This document shows positions 34,991 to 46,804 of a stretch of 64,000 bases of DNA, piece after piece. The stretch comes from Conchocele bisecta (Eukaryota; Mollusca; Bivalvia; Lucinida; Thyasiridae), in the NCBI GenBank assembly GCA_029237695.1, contig CM055267.1, positions 11,559,043 through 11,623,042 of the forward strand. The letters run 5' to 3'. The translations under genes were made by a program, and so were the position numbers. The notes under the pieces were generated by a model, which worked only from the letters and a program-made list of their open reading frames with translations, searched no databases and was not told the origin of the DNA. Position 1 is the stretch's first letter; every line of letters starts with the position of its first letter.

Positions 34991-37900
34991 GATAGAACAA
35001 GAAACGAGGCAAAGCCACGAAGGCCAGGTTTTTTCCAAGCATAGACACTTGGATAAATAATTATACCCACTTTTTGTAGACTAGATGGCCGTGGCCTACA
35101 TGTCGCTCCTTGGGGCGAGGCATGGACACTAACAAAATAGATATAGTAGATGGAAAAACTTTAACGAAAAAACTTTAACCGGACACACGGACGGACGGAC
35201 GTATGCCAAAATGCCGACGATATCGCGCTTTCCGCAAGCGGGTGCGACAATGATTATAAACACCCATGTGAAGTATCAAGGTAATGGGTGAAGCAGTTGC
35301 AGAGATATAATACACGAAAAAACTTTAACAAAAAAATTCAAAGTAATTTGACCTTGACATTGGGCACAGGGGCCGCACGGTTGGGGGGTAGAATGAAAAT
35401 ATGGATGATGATAAACACCCATGTGAAGTTTCAAGGTAATGGGCGAAGCAGTTGCAGAGATACAGTATAACAAAAAACTTTTAACCAAAAAACTTTAACC
35501 AGACGTATGCTAAAAAGTTAACGTTGAAAATGGCTAAGTCAATTACGTAGAAATAATAGGTAACGGTAAAAACATAAACGAGGCGAAGCCACGAAGGCCA
35601 GGTTTTTTCCAAGCATAGACACTTGGATAACATAATTATACCCATTTTTTGTAGACTAGATGGCCGTGGCCTGCATGTCGCGCCTTGGGGCGAGGCATGG
35701 ACACTAAAAAAATAGATATAGTAGATGGAAAAACTTTAACCAAAAAACTTTAACCGGACACACGGACGAACGGACGGACGTATGCCAAAATGCCGACGAT
35801 ATCGCGCTTTCCGCAAGCAGGTGTGACAATGATGATAAACACCCATGTGAAGTATCAAGGTATTGGGTGAAGCAGTTGCAGAGATATAGTACACGAAATA
35901 CTTTAACAAAAAAATTCAAAGTGATTTGAACTTGACATAGGGCACAGGATCGCGCTTTCCGCAAGCAGGTGCGACAATGATGATAAACACCCATGTGAAG
36001 TATCAAGGTATTGGGTGAAGCAGTTGCAGAGATATAGTACACGAAAAAACTTTAACAAAAAAATTCAAAGTAATTTGACCTTGACATTGGGCACAGGATC
36101 GCGCTTTGCACAAGCAGGTGCAACAATGATGATAAACACCCATGTGAAGTATCAAGGTAATTGGGTGAAGCAGTTGCAGAGATATAGTACAGGAAAAAAC
36201 TTTAACAAAAAAATTCAAAGTAATTTGACCTTGACATTGGGCACAGGATCGCGCTTTCCGCAAGCAGGTGCGACAATGATGATAAACACCCATGTGAAGT
36301 ATCAAGGTATTGGGTGAAGCAGTTGCAGAGATATAGTACATGAAAAAACTTTAACAAAAAAATTCAAAGTAATTTGACCTTGACATTGGGCACAGGGGCC
36401 GCACGGTTGGGGGTTAGAATGAAAATATGGATGATGATAAACACCCATGTGAAGTTTCAAGGTAATGGGCGAAGCAGTTGCAGAGATATAGTATAACGAA
36501 AAAGTTTTAACCAAAAAACTCTAACCAGACGTACGTTAAAAAGTCAATTACGTAGAAATAATAGGTGAAGGTAAACAAATGGTCACATGTTGGATAGTTG
36601 TATGTGGTAGGCACCCCTTGGTTATGAAGCTGTGAAAGTTTGGTGGTCCTAGGTGGTACAGTACCAAATAAATGGACTTAAACACGAAAACTTAACATTG
36701 TAAACGCGAAAACTTAACATTGAAAATGGCTAAGTCGACTGCGCGGAAAAAATGGGTGAAGTTAAAAACAAAAGTAACATGTTGGATAGTGATATGTGGT
36801 GGGTACCCCTTGATTATGAAGCTGTGAAAGTTTGGTGGTCCTAGGTGGTACAGTACCAAAGAAATGGACTTAAACACGAAAACTTAACATTGTAAATGCG
36901 AAAACTTAACATTGAAAATGGCTAAGTCGACTACGCGGAAAAAATGGGTCAAGTTAAAAAAAAAGTAACATGTTGGATAGTGATATGTGGTGGGCACCCC
37001 TTGATTATGAAGCTGCGAAAGTTTGGTGGTCCTAGGTGGTACAGTAACAAAGAAATGGACTCAAACACGAAAACTTAACATTGATTGTGGACGCCGCCCG
37101 CCCGCCGCCCGGCTTTCGCCAATCCAATAGCCTGGATTTTTTTCTTCAAATAACCTCGCTAAAAATGGTCACATGTTGGATAGTTTTATGTGGTAGGCAC
37201 CCCTTGGTTATGAAGCTGTGAAAGTTTGGTGGTCATAGGTGGTACAGTACCAAAGAAATGGAATTAAACACAACAAGAAACGAGGCAAAGCCACGAAGGC
37301 CAGGTTTTTTCCAAGCATGGACACTTGGATAACATAATTATACCCACTTTTTGTAGACTAGATGGCCGTGGCCTGCATTTCGCGCCTTGGGGCGAGGCAT
37401 GGACACTAAAAAAAATAGATATAGTAGATGGAAAAACTTTAACGAAAAAACTTTAACCGAACACACGGACGTACGGACGGACAGACGTATGCCAAAATGC
37501 CGACGATATCGCGCTTTCCGCAAGCGGGTGCGACAATGATGATAAACACCCATGTGAAGTATCAAGGTGAAGCAGTTGCAGAGATATAGTACACGAAAAA
37601 ACTTTAACAAATAAATTCAAAGTAATTTGACCTTGACATTGCGCACAGGGGCCGCACGGTTGGGGGTTAGAGTGAAAATATGGACGATGATAAACACCCA
37701 TGTGAAGTTTCAAGGTAATGGGCGAAGCAGTTGCAGAGATATAGTATAACAAAAAAGTTTTAACCAAAATATTTAACCAGACGTACGCTAAAAAGTTAAC
37801 GTTGAAAATGGCTAAGTCAATTACGTAGAAAACGGCTAAGTCAGTCGATTGCGCGGAAAAAATGGGTGAAGTTAAAAAAAAAGTAACATGTTGGATAGTG

Positions 37901-38405
37901 ATATGTGGTGGGCACCCCTTGATTATGAAGCTGTGAAAGTTTGGTGGTCCTAGGTGGTACAGTACCAAAGAAATGGACTTAAACACGAAAACTTAACATT
38001 GAAAACGCGAAAACTTAACATTGAAAATGGCTAAGTCGATTGCGCGGAAAAAATGGGTGAAGTTAAAAAAAAAGTTACATGTTGGATAGTGATATGTGGT
38101 GGGCACCCCTTGATTATGAAGCTGTGAAAGTTTGGTGGTCCTAGGTGGTACAGTAACAAAGAAATGGACTCAAACACGAAAACTTAACATTGATTGTGGA
38201 CGCCGCCCGCCGCCCGCCCGGCTTTCGCCAATCCAATAGCCTGGATTTTTTTTCAAAAAACCTGGCTAAAAACTTAACATTGTAAACGCGAAAATTTAAC
38301 ATTGAAAATGGCTAAGTTGACTGCGCTGAAACATTGATTGTGGACGCCGCCCGCCCGGCTTTCGCCAATCCAATAGCCTGGTTTTATTTTCAAAAAACCT
38401 GGCTA
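34991..38405. mobile_element. Composite of nested pearl-like elements (family F plus family A variants)
   Basis: Family F heads with GAAACGAGGCAAAGCCACGA and GGCCAGGTTTTTTCCAAGCA lie at about 34991, 35575 and 37275. Each is followed by a family A head (35079, 35654, 37356), a short (ACGG)n and CGCTTTCCGCAAGCGGGTGC. Core units with GATGATAAACACCCATG follow. The F core (about 36580-37090 and 37880-38190) is a roughly 190-bp unit with GATATGTGGTGGGCACCCCT and GGTCCTAGGTGGTACAGTA. The F tail is GACGCCGCCCGCCCGGCTTT, CGCCAATCCAATAGCCTGG. Exact element borders are hard to fix because of nesting. Confidence 0.7.
35829..36430 (+). repeat. Tandem array that includes the 3' terminal hairpin in each unit
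   Basis: Units start ATGATGATAAACACCC at about 35829, 35976, 36125 and 36285 and end in GATCGCGCTTTCCGCAAGCA (about 35948, 36098 and 36248), a motif that elsewhere occurs only once, at the element end. Period is about 148-160 bp. Confidence 0.8.
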
Positions 38406-38509
38406 AAAGTCGGGTTAGAGCAAAACTTATTTTCATTGGCAATGGATACTTATGACCGTATTTACGATGTCTGCAAATTTCGATTGGAAAACTATAATAG
38501 TATATATAT

Positions 38510-41500
38510 ACTAGAAATGTGGCCTGTCGGCACAAGCAAGGAAACAGAAATTATAAGGCATTTACCCGAGCGTTAAGGTTTTGAACGCACCAAGTATGTG
38601 ACCTTGACCCTGGGCTTAGCGGGGGCAGGATGAATGTGGATTTGTCACAAGGCGGCAGAGGACCATTGGAGCAATGCATGTGTGCAATGTGAAGCAGATC
38701 CGAGCAAGGAAACAGAAAGTATAAGCCATTTACCCAGCATTAAGGTTTCGAATGCACCAAGTCTGTGACCTTGACCTTGGGCTTAGCGGGGGCGGGACGA
38801 ATGTGGCTTTGTCACAAGGCGGTAGAGGACCATTGGAGCAATGCGTGTGTGCAATGTGAAGCAGATACGAGCAAGGAAACAGAAATTATAAGCCATTTAC
38901 CCAGCGTTAAGGTTTCGAAAGCACCAAGTCTGTGACCTTGACCCTGGGCTTAGCGGGGGCGGGACAAATGTGGATTTGTCACAGGGCGGTAGAGGACCAT
39001 TGGAGCAATGCGTGTGTGCAATGTGAAGCAGATCCGAGCAAGGAAACAGAAATTATAAGCCATTTACCCAGCGTTAAGGTTTCGAACGCACCAAGTCTGT
39101 GACCTTGACCCTGGGCTTAGCGGGGGCAGGACGAATGTGGATTTGTCACAGGGCGGTAGAGGACAATTGGAGCAATGCGTGTGTGAAATGTGAAGCAGAT
39201 CCGAGCAAGGAAACAGAAAATTATAAGGCATTTACCCATAGCGTTAAGGTTTCGAACGCACCAAGTCTGACCTTGACCCTGGGCTTAGCGGGGGTGGCAT
39301 GAATGTGGATTTGTCACAGGGTGGCAGAGGACCATTGGAGCAATGCGTGTGTGAAATGTGAAGCAGATACGAGCAAGGAAACATAAATTATAAGGCATTT
39401 ACCCAGCGTTAAGGTTTCGAACGAACCAAGTCTGTGACCTTGACCCTGGGCTTAGCGGGGTCGGGACGAATGTGGATTTGTCACAGGGCGGTAGAGGACC
39501 ATTGGAGCAATGCGTGTGTGCAATGTGAAGCAGATCCGAGCAAGGAAACAGAAATTACTAGAAATGTGGCCTGTCGGCACACGAATGCCCCCGCTGGCAG
39601 CCAAAGAAAACGAGGCATATTTGATTATAAGCCATTTACCCGAGCGTTAAGGTTTCGAACGCACCAAGTCTGTGACCTTGACCCTGGGCTTAGCGGGGGC
39701 GGGACGAATGTGGATTTGTCACAGGGCAGTAGAGGACCATTGGAGCAATGCGTGTGTGAAATGTGAAGCAGATCCGAGCAAGGAAACAGAAATTATAAGC
39801 CATTTACCCAGTGTTAAGGTTTTGAAAGCACCAAGTCTGTGACCTTGACCCTGGGCTTAGCGGGGTCGGGACGAATGTGGATTTGTCACAGGGCAGTAGA
39901 GGACCATTGGAGCAATGCGTGTGTGAAATGTGAAGCAGATCCGAGCAAGAAAACAGAAATTATAAGCCATTTACCCAGCGTTAAGGTTTCGAAAGCACCA
40001 AGTCTGTGACCTTGACCCTGGGCTTAGGGGGGCGGGACGAATGTGGATTTGTTACAGGGCGGTAGAGGACCATTGGAGCAATGCGTGTGTGAAATGTGAA
40101 GCAGATCCGAGCAAGGAAACAAAAATTATAAGCCATTTACCCAGAGTTAAGGTTTCGAAAGCACCAAGTCTGTGACCTTGACCCTGGGCTTAGCGCGGGA
40201 CGAATGTGGATTTGTCACAGGGCGTAGAGGACCATTGGAGCAATGCGTGTGTGAAATGTGAAGCAGATCCGAGCAAGGAAACAGAAATTATAAGCCATTT
40301 ACCCAGCTTAAGGTTTCGAACGCACCAAGTCTGTGACCTTGACCCTGGGCTTAGCGGGGGCGGGACGAATGTGGATTTGTCACAGGGCGGTAGAGGACCA
40401 TTAGAGCAATGCGTGTGTGAAATGTGAAGCAGATCCGAGCAAGGAAAACAGAAATTATAAGCCATTTACCCAACGTTAAGGTTTCGAAAGCACCAAGTCT
40501 GTGACCTTGACCCTGGGCTTAGCGGGGGCGGGACGAATGTGGATTTGTCACAGGGCGGTATTAGAGGACCATTGGAGCAATGCGTGTGTGAAATGTGAAG
40601 CAGATCCGAGCAAGGAAACAGAAATTATAAGCCATTTACCCAGCGTTAAGGTTTAGAAAGCACCAAGTCTGTGACCTTGACCCTGGGCTTAGCGGGGGCG
40701 GGACGAATGTGGATTTGTCACAGGGCGGTAGAGGACCATTAGAGCAATGCGTGTGTGAAATGTGAAGCAGATCCGAGCAAGGAAACAGAAATTATAAGCC
40801 ATTTACCCAGCGTTAAGGTTTCGAAAGCACCAAGTCTGTGACCTTGACCCTGGGCTTAGCGGGGGCGGGACGAATATGGATTTGTCACAGGCGGTAGAGG
40901 ACCATTGGAGCAATGCGTGTGTGAAATGTGAAGCAGATCCGAGCAAGGAAACAGAAATTATAAGCCATTTACCCAGCGTTAAGGTTTCGAAAGCACCAAG
41001 TCTGTGACCTTGACCCTGGGCTTAGCGGGGGCGGGACGAATATGGATTTGTCACAGGGCGGTAGAGGACCATTGGAGCAATGCGTGTGTGAAATGTGAAG
41101 CAGATCCGAGCAAGGAAACAGAAATTATAAGCCATTTACCCAGCGTTAAGGTTTCGAAAGCACCAAGTCTGTGACCTTGACCCTGGGCTTAGCGGGGGCG
41201 GGACGAATATGGATTTGTCACAGGGCGGTAGAGGACCATTGGAGCAATGCGTGTGTGAAATGTGAAGCAGATCCGAGCAAGGAAACAGAAATTATAAGCC
41301 ATTTACCCAGCGTTAAGGTTTCGAAAGCACCAAGTCTGTGACCTTGACCCTGGGCTTAGCGGGGGCGGGACGAATATGGATTTGTCACAGGGCGGTAGAG
41401 GACCATTGGAGCAATGCGTGTGTGAAATGTGAAGCAGATCCGAGCAAGGAAACAGAAATTATAAGCCATTTACCCAGCGTTAAGGTTACGTACGTACGTA

Positions 41501-41564
41501 CGTACGTACGTACGGACGCCGGTAACACTATATGCCCCTCTCACCATTCGGTGGCGGGGGCATA
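38510..41564 (+). mobile_element. Pearl-like element, family B (copy 4), 17-unit 167-bp array
   Basis: The head is ACTAGAAATGTGGCCTGTCG. Seventeen GACCTTGACC(C/T)(T/C)GGGCTTAGC anchors follow between 38600 and 41340; most spacings are 166-168 bp. Units carry GGTAGAGGACCATTGGAGCA, ATGTGAAGCAGATCCGAGCA and TTACCCAGCGTTAAGG. The last four units are almost identical. A second head fragment interrupts the array at about 39558-39630. After the array come (ACGT)n (41487-41513) and a terminal hairpin. Open frames of 60-110 codons on both strands are repeat translations. Confidence 0.85.
41531..41564 (+). other. Terminal hairpin of the family B element
   Basis: TATGCCCC pairs with GGGGCATA, and inside it CACC pairs with GGTG around ATTC. 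Copy 3 has a related, less perfect end at 33988-34011. A subterminal hairpin is consistent with Helitron/Helentron-type 3' ends, though not proof. Confidence 0.65.
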
Positions 41565-42849
41565 ATAAACGTGACGTCGGCAATGTAATACATGTGTATA
41601 GGCCGATGTTACGACACAGATATGTTCCTTTACTTCCATACACATTTTCTAGAGATATTTCTCGAAATGTGACAATCGTTAAAAGTAAGACGCCTGATTC
41701 AACATTTCCCGAATTTCTATGTCGTGTTTGTAAAGTTGTGTTAAATATAATTATATAAAATGTATATACTACATGTACCCATATGATCAGTGCCGATTCG
41801 CGTGGAATGTGCAATAAACTATATGTGACTTTAAAGAAATTGCTTGAATACTCATTAAAATATGACGCTTTTTATATTTTAATTACGAATTCTGCACATT
41901 AATTCAATTAAATAATCAGGAAAATGTTCAATTAAACTACAGATATGTACGGGTATCTACACGTGAGTAAAAGATAAACCCACTTTAGACAACAGGTATC
42001 CTCGCGAATATTCTCCAGCCGGCATGGATTGCCACAAACATTAAACTACCGGGCACGTAATACCGCCTGCTGAGAGGCAGGAGTACTTTGCCCCAGGCAT
42101 GTAAGTGGTCCAGGGACATTCGTGCCGAATAAAAACGGATTTCCGCTAGCCGAAAACGACATTTGCTGTTTCCGTCCAGCTGTACTGTAGCCCGGTACAA
42201 CCAGTTTTCGTCCACCTTACAATTGTTATTTGCAATTGTTATATTTTAACAGTTGGGCAAGACACATATATTGTAAATTTCAATACAGTAACATTTCTGT
42301 GTAATACTATTGAAAATAAAAATCTGTTGCCTTTAAAATATTGTTGTAAATCAATGTTTTCTTGTATGACCCACTTCCTGCTGCTCGTCATAATACACAA
42401 CCACTTTTCGTCCACTGCTTACGACATCTACACAACTGGCCAAAAAGTGCGCAAAATCAAAACTAACTGATTAAAATGTACTGTTTGTAAACTCCAACTC
42501 TAAATATCTGTTTAAAGTTATTTACAATGCTGTATATCCCGTTTAATACAATAATTACTGGGTTATAATGATGTCACCAATGCAGTTAGTACACAGAAAC
42601 GTGTCACCACGCTCGATGATTTGTCATATCATCGGGGTCGTAAAGATTGTATGGCTGCCTTGTAGATGTAGGCGCATTTTGCTGAAAGAGAATAACTATC
42701 ATCTTGACAAAATAAAAAACAAAACACAAACGTTTTAAATAGTTTTATTACTCTTTTCTAACTGTATACAAAGATACTCGTACAGACAATCAGTATTGAA
42801 AGTACAAAAAAAAATCACTACACCAATAACAACAGCGGCTATACTTTTT
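41565..42849. other. Unique DNA, no gene seen
   Basis: AT-rich, without repeats recognised elsewhere in the window. A TTTATT at 42744-42749 is an AATAAA on the - strand, 101 bases beyond the stop of the small ORF at 42850. Confidence 0.5.
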
Positions 42850-43065
42850 CTACTTTTTGGCCGACAGCATACTTTTGGCAACCTTCCAGCAGGTGCGCGT
42901 GCCCTGGAAAATCATCAATTTGGCGGATGGTAAAAGAAAAAATGTGTAAACAAGGGGTGTAAAATTCCACTCGACCGCTCGCCATGGCGACTTGGTCATC
43001 GTCTCGGTCGAGTAGCTTTGTGTAGACGGTCGTCCGACGGGTCGAGTGAATTTTGGATCATCCAT
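42850..43065 (-). CDS. Candidate small ORF, 71 aa, one hydrophobic segment
   Basis: From the ATG at 43065 the frame reads MDDPKFTRPVGRPST, then SPWRAVEWNFTP, a hydrophobic stretch LVYTFFLLPSAKLMIF and a basic end (AKSMLSAKK), stopping at 42850. An upstream in-frame ATG at 43122 would add 19 residues; I prefer the inner one because the outer extension is Tyr/Phe/Arg-rich and compositionally different. An AATAAA follows about 100 bases downstream, and the ORF lies in DNA with no sign of repeats. I do not recognise the protein. It could be a single-exon small membrane protein, a terminal exon, or chance. Confidence 0.3.
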   Translation of the reverse strand: MDDPKFTRPVGRPSTQSYSTETMTKSPWRAVEWNFTPLVYTFFLLPSAKLMIFQGTRTCWKVAKSMLSAKK

Positions 43066-43825
43066 GATTGATCGTGAATAAAAAAATATATAGTTATGCA
43101 CCGTTCTCCGTTTATTTATCAAATACCATTGATCATTTCATAAACGCTTTGAATTGAATAAAAGCGTTTGCGCCAACCGGAACAATTCTAATTATGGACG
43201 AGCTTAAATAGCGGCTCAAGCAGCGTGAATTGAAATTTTATCAATACTTACCTATTTACAATATAAATGGGAAATACGCAAATTCTCCGTCACATATATC
43301 TGGCAAGACATCGCAGCCACAGTTTCATCTTCACTTAAGTTAGTGCAGCGAGTTATCACGCAAGTGTCTCGATTTATGGGATTGTCGCCGGGCCTAGGCC
43401 GCCTGTCGTCCGCGATTTAAACTCGCCCATAATAAATTTATGGCATTCTGTAACGTCAATGTTCGCTTCCGGTGTAAACATGTAATATTGCTAGCAGACA
43501 ACCAGAGTTAGCACATGCAAAAATATAATTTTCTCCAAACTACACAGAATTCCGATGAGACGGATCGCTTGATTTTCGTTAGAAAATGATTTTCATCAGT
43601 CAAATTATAAAAATGGGATGTTTTTCTTTGACAAATATGAACAATACTTGCAAACAGTGCAGATCCTGATGAGACGGCTCGCGGATTTATACTGTTTGTA
43701 AATATTGCTATAGAGGTTTGTGGTGTTGAAATGGTTAATGTACTCACGACCGTCCCATAACCTGTTTGATTATTAAGCATTTAACATCTACTTAAACGTT
43801 ATTTTGTATTTTGGTGTGCTGTGTA
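43066..43825. other. Unique DNA, no gene seen
   Basis: No recognisable gene. The frame at 43508-43780 (-) has no motif I know. Confidence 0.5.
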
Positions 43826-44325
43826 NNNNNNNNNNNNNNNNNNNNNNNNNNNNNNNNNNNNNNNNNNNNNNNNNNNNNNNNNNNNNNNNNNNNNNNNNNN
43901 NNNNNNNNNNNNNNNNNNNNNNNNNNNNNNNNNNNNNNNNNNNNNNNNNNNNNNNNNNNNNNNNNNNNNNNNNNNNNNNNNNNNNNNNNNNNNNNNNNNN
44001 NNNNNNNNNNNNNNNNNNNNNNNNNNNNNNNNNNNNNNNNNNNNNNNNNNNNNNNNNNNNNNNNNNNNNNNNNNNNNNNNNNNNNNNNNNNNNNNNNNNN
44101 NNNNNNNNNNNNNNNNNNNNNNNNNNNNNNNNNNNNNNNNNNNNNNNNNNNNNNNNNNNNNNNNNNNNNNNNNNNNNNNNNNNNNNNNNNNNNNNNNNNN
44201 NNNNNNNNNNNNNNNNNNNNNNNNNNNNNNNNNNNNNNNNNNNNNNNNNNNNNNNNNNNNNNNNNNNNNNNNNNNNNNNNNNNNNNNNNNNNNNNNNNNN
44301 NNNNNNNNNNNNNNNNNNNNNNNNN
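43826..44325. other. Assembly gap of 500 N
   Basis: Exactly 500 unknown bases, a conventional placeholder length. Open frames across it are artefacts. Confidence 0.99.
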
Positions 44326-44623
44326 TTTGAATTTTGTATGTTTCCTTGATATAAATTCGTATATATGCATTGCTTTATCAATGTGGTGACAAATAAGTAT
44401 ATATCTCGCCGATAATGCTAATGTAAAATGACAGCAAATAGCGTCGATACAATGCGTGGTTACCAATTACCGACATGTTCCAATTACCGGAATTATCACG
44501 ACAGTCTGATAGCGAGGAGAAAATCGCCGATTCTTTATACCGGCATATTCGTTATAACGGCATATTCGTTATAACGGCAGATTCATCTCTGATGAACTAT
44601 GCCGTTGTAACGAATTCTGACTG

Positions 44624-44888
44624 TATATGGGCATTTAATGGCAAATATTTGAAATATTTGTTGATATTTCAAAGTATGTTTAGTTGTATATGGGCATTTA
44701 ATGGCAAATATTTGCAAATATTTGTTGATATTTCAAAGTATGTTTAGTTTAGTTGTATATGGGCATTTAATGGCAAATATTTGCAAATATTTGTTGATAT
44801 TTCAAAGTATGTTTAGTTGTATATGGGCGTTTAGTTGTATATGGGCATTTAATGGCATATATTTTAATAACATTTTAAAGTATCTTTA
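44624..44888 (+). repeat. Minisatellite of about 65 bp, about 4 copies
   Basis: Units start TGTATATGGGCATTTAATGG at 44624, 44688, 44754 and 44836 and contain GCAAATATTTGTTGATATTT. A short (CATATTCGTTATAACGG)n run precedes at about 44543-44580. Confidence 0.85.
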
Positions 44889-45651
44889 GATGTATATTTT
44901 GTGTATTTGTATAATCACCCGCTTCTGCAGCATTTGTCAGCCATCATTTGTCAGCCATCACCAGATACACAATCCGCTACGGCCACCACGACAGCACGGC
45001 GCTGCCGTGGCATTATTTTGGCCTGTTTATTTTTCGTCAGCTTCATGCGTTGAACATCCAATTTTGAGGGTCTAAGTGAAATTTTTCCAGCTAAAAAGGC
45101 TGCCGTGGCATTATTTTACACACCGCTACGGGCCTGCTGTTGAATAGAAGACATACGTTTGCATATCTGTTTATTTGATGAAAGTGCGAAAGTCAATTAG
45201 CCGATTTGTGATAAATACCATTCAACTATAATCGCCTAATTGACGAACCGGTAACCAGTTGACGGAAACACTCGACTTTTCACTCTATTTTGCCTAATTG
45301 ACGAAACCTCCAGTTGACGGAACCTCCTGAATCCTCAAATAACAACAACAACAAACATTATAGAGAAATATTCATGAAATTCGTAACTGAATACAATCCA
45401 TATTTTGTGTGCTAGTAACATATGTTGCTGCACTATCCAGAGTGTGATATTTATGGAAGTGACTTACTAAATTGTGGATTATTAGGCGCTCGATAAGCAT
45501 TGTATTTTGCATCAAGTGCAAGAACCTGTTGCCAACTTGCTGTCATTGTTGTTGTTGTTAAGTCAATAAAATACAGCCGCTTATTTTTCTCCCATAAAAA
45601 GAAGAAACATGCGACTGTCTGCTTATCTGCCTGCCTCCAAACCTCCCACCT
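44889..45651. other. Unique DNA, no gene seen
   Basis: Short direct duplications such as ATTTGTCAGCCATCA (44931 and 44947) and GGCTGCCGTGGCATTATTTT-like text (about 45000 and 45100), but no gene. Confidence 0.5.
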
Positions 45652-45758
45652 CAGGCCCGTAGCCAGGGGGTGTCGGAGCGGTCGGACTACTACCCCCCCC
45701 CCCCCCGCCCAGCCTCGAGGTCCACTTGTTCAGCCTCGAGGTCCTGGCTACGGGCCTG
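45652..45758. mobile_element. Short MITE with 16-bp perfect terminal inverted repeats
   Basis: CAGGCCCGTAGCCAGG at 45652-45667 is exactly complementary to 45743-45758. Inside are a C-run (about 45691-45704) and a doubled CAGCCTCGAGGTCC. A CAG-starting terminus of this kind resembles hAT-type MITEs, but no 8-bp target duplication is visible. Confidence 0.75.
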
Positions 45759-46804
45759 CACGTATCTCCCCAACACCACCATTGTCTCTCCGTCTGTCCA
45801 TCCATTGAACCCGTCATAACGCTCACCCATTGTCCATCCGTACAATCTGTCCGTCCGTCCATACATCGTCGTGTCTGCTACTGTTCACAGCCCACCAGAA
45901 ATCATGACAGATTAATTCCCTGCTAGTCTGCATGGGGTTCATGGTGTACAAGGTCTACACATACTACAACTGCCTATATAATGTTAAACAGTATTGGTGG
46001 TATATGTTCAAATGTGTGTGTATTTGTGTGTTTTAGCAATATTTAGCTAAAATGTTGAACTTAATGTTAAGATTTGCTTATTACTATTTAATATTGCAGT
46101 ATAAATAAGCAGTTATTTTTTTATTTTTAAATAAAAAAAAAAGTGTAGCAAGTTAAATAATATAATATACTAGGGTCAGTAAGGTCAAAGGCATTTTCTC
46201 TTTGTTTATTACTTTTTATATTTCATTGTCAGTGTGATGTATGGCTTAACGTTTCCCATTTCCATCGTTATGCATTATTGTCTTTACACCAGCTTAGAAC
46301 AGTAACACTTGATGTTTTTTTTGTGAGATTTTGTTCAACAAGCTATCAGTATTATGGTGACAATATAATTGACAGTCAGCATGGTCAGTGAACATCATGA
46401 TCTAAATTGATCAGGGTATAGATTGTAGTTTGTTCTGGTGTTATGCTGGGTGATGTTTGGTGGTATTTATTCAACAATTGGCAATTTAGTCATAAAGTTC
46501 AGGTTCTGTTGTATATTTTGGCAGGTTTCCATGGCTATAGGACCTGGGGGCTGTGTGATTTATAACCCGTAGGTGTAAGGTCGTTTCATGAGAAAATGGA
46601 TTAGCCTACATTTTTAATTATTAAAATTTGTAAACTACAAGCTGAAATTCAAATTATTCCGTGTCTTCTGAGAATATTGTACACAAGTTGTTTGTAGGTG
46701 TTCCTTGTGCTAGGAAAGAATGCTGATCCTTAAAATATCAGGTTAAAGATGTGTGTTGTCATCAAGGCCAATGCTGGTTAAAAATGACGCACTATTTTCA
46801 TGAT
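45759..46804. other. Unique AT-rich DNA, no gene seen
   Basis: Starts with a TCCGTC-rich low-complexity stretch (45785-45870). The remainder has no recognisable feature. Confidence 0.5.

Noticed and set aside
38300..41565. Many 60-110 codon frames such as 39434-39766 (+) and 40190-40465 (-)
   Set aside because: They follow the 167-bp repeat on both strands and contain the same short peptide over and over.
43788..44466. Frames of 169-224 codons across the run of N
   Set aside because: Almost all of the translation is unknown sequence from the assembly gap.
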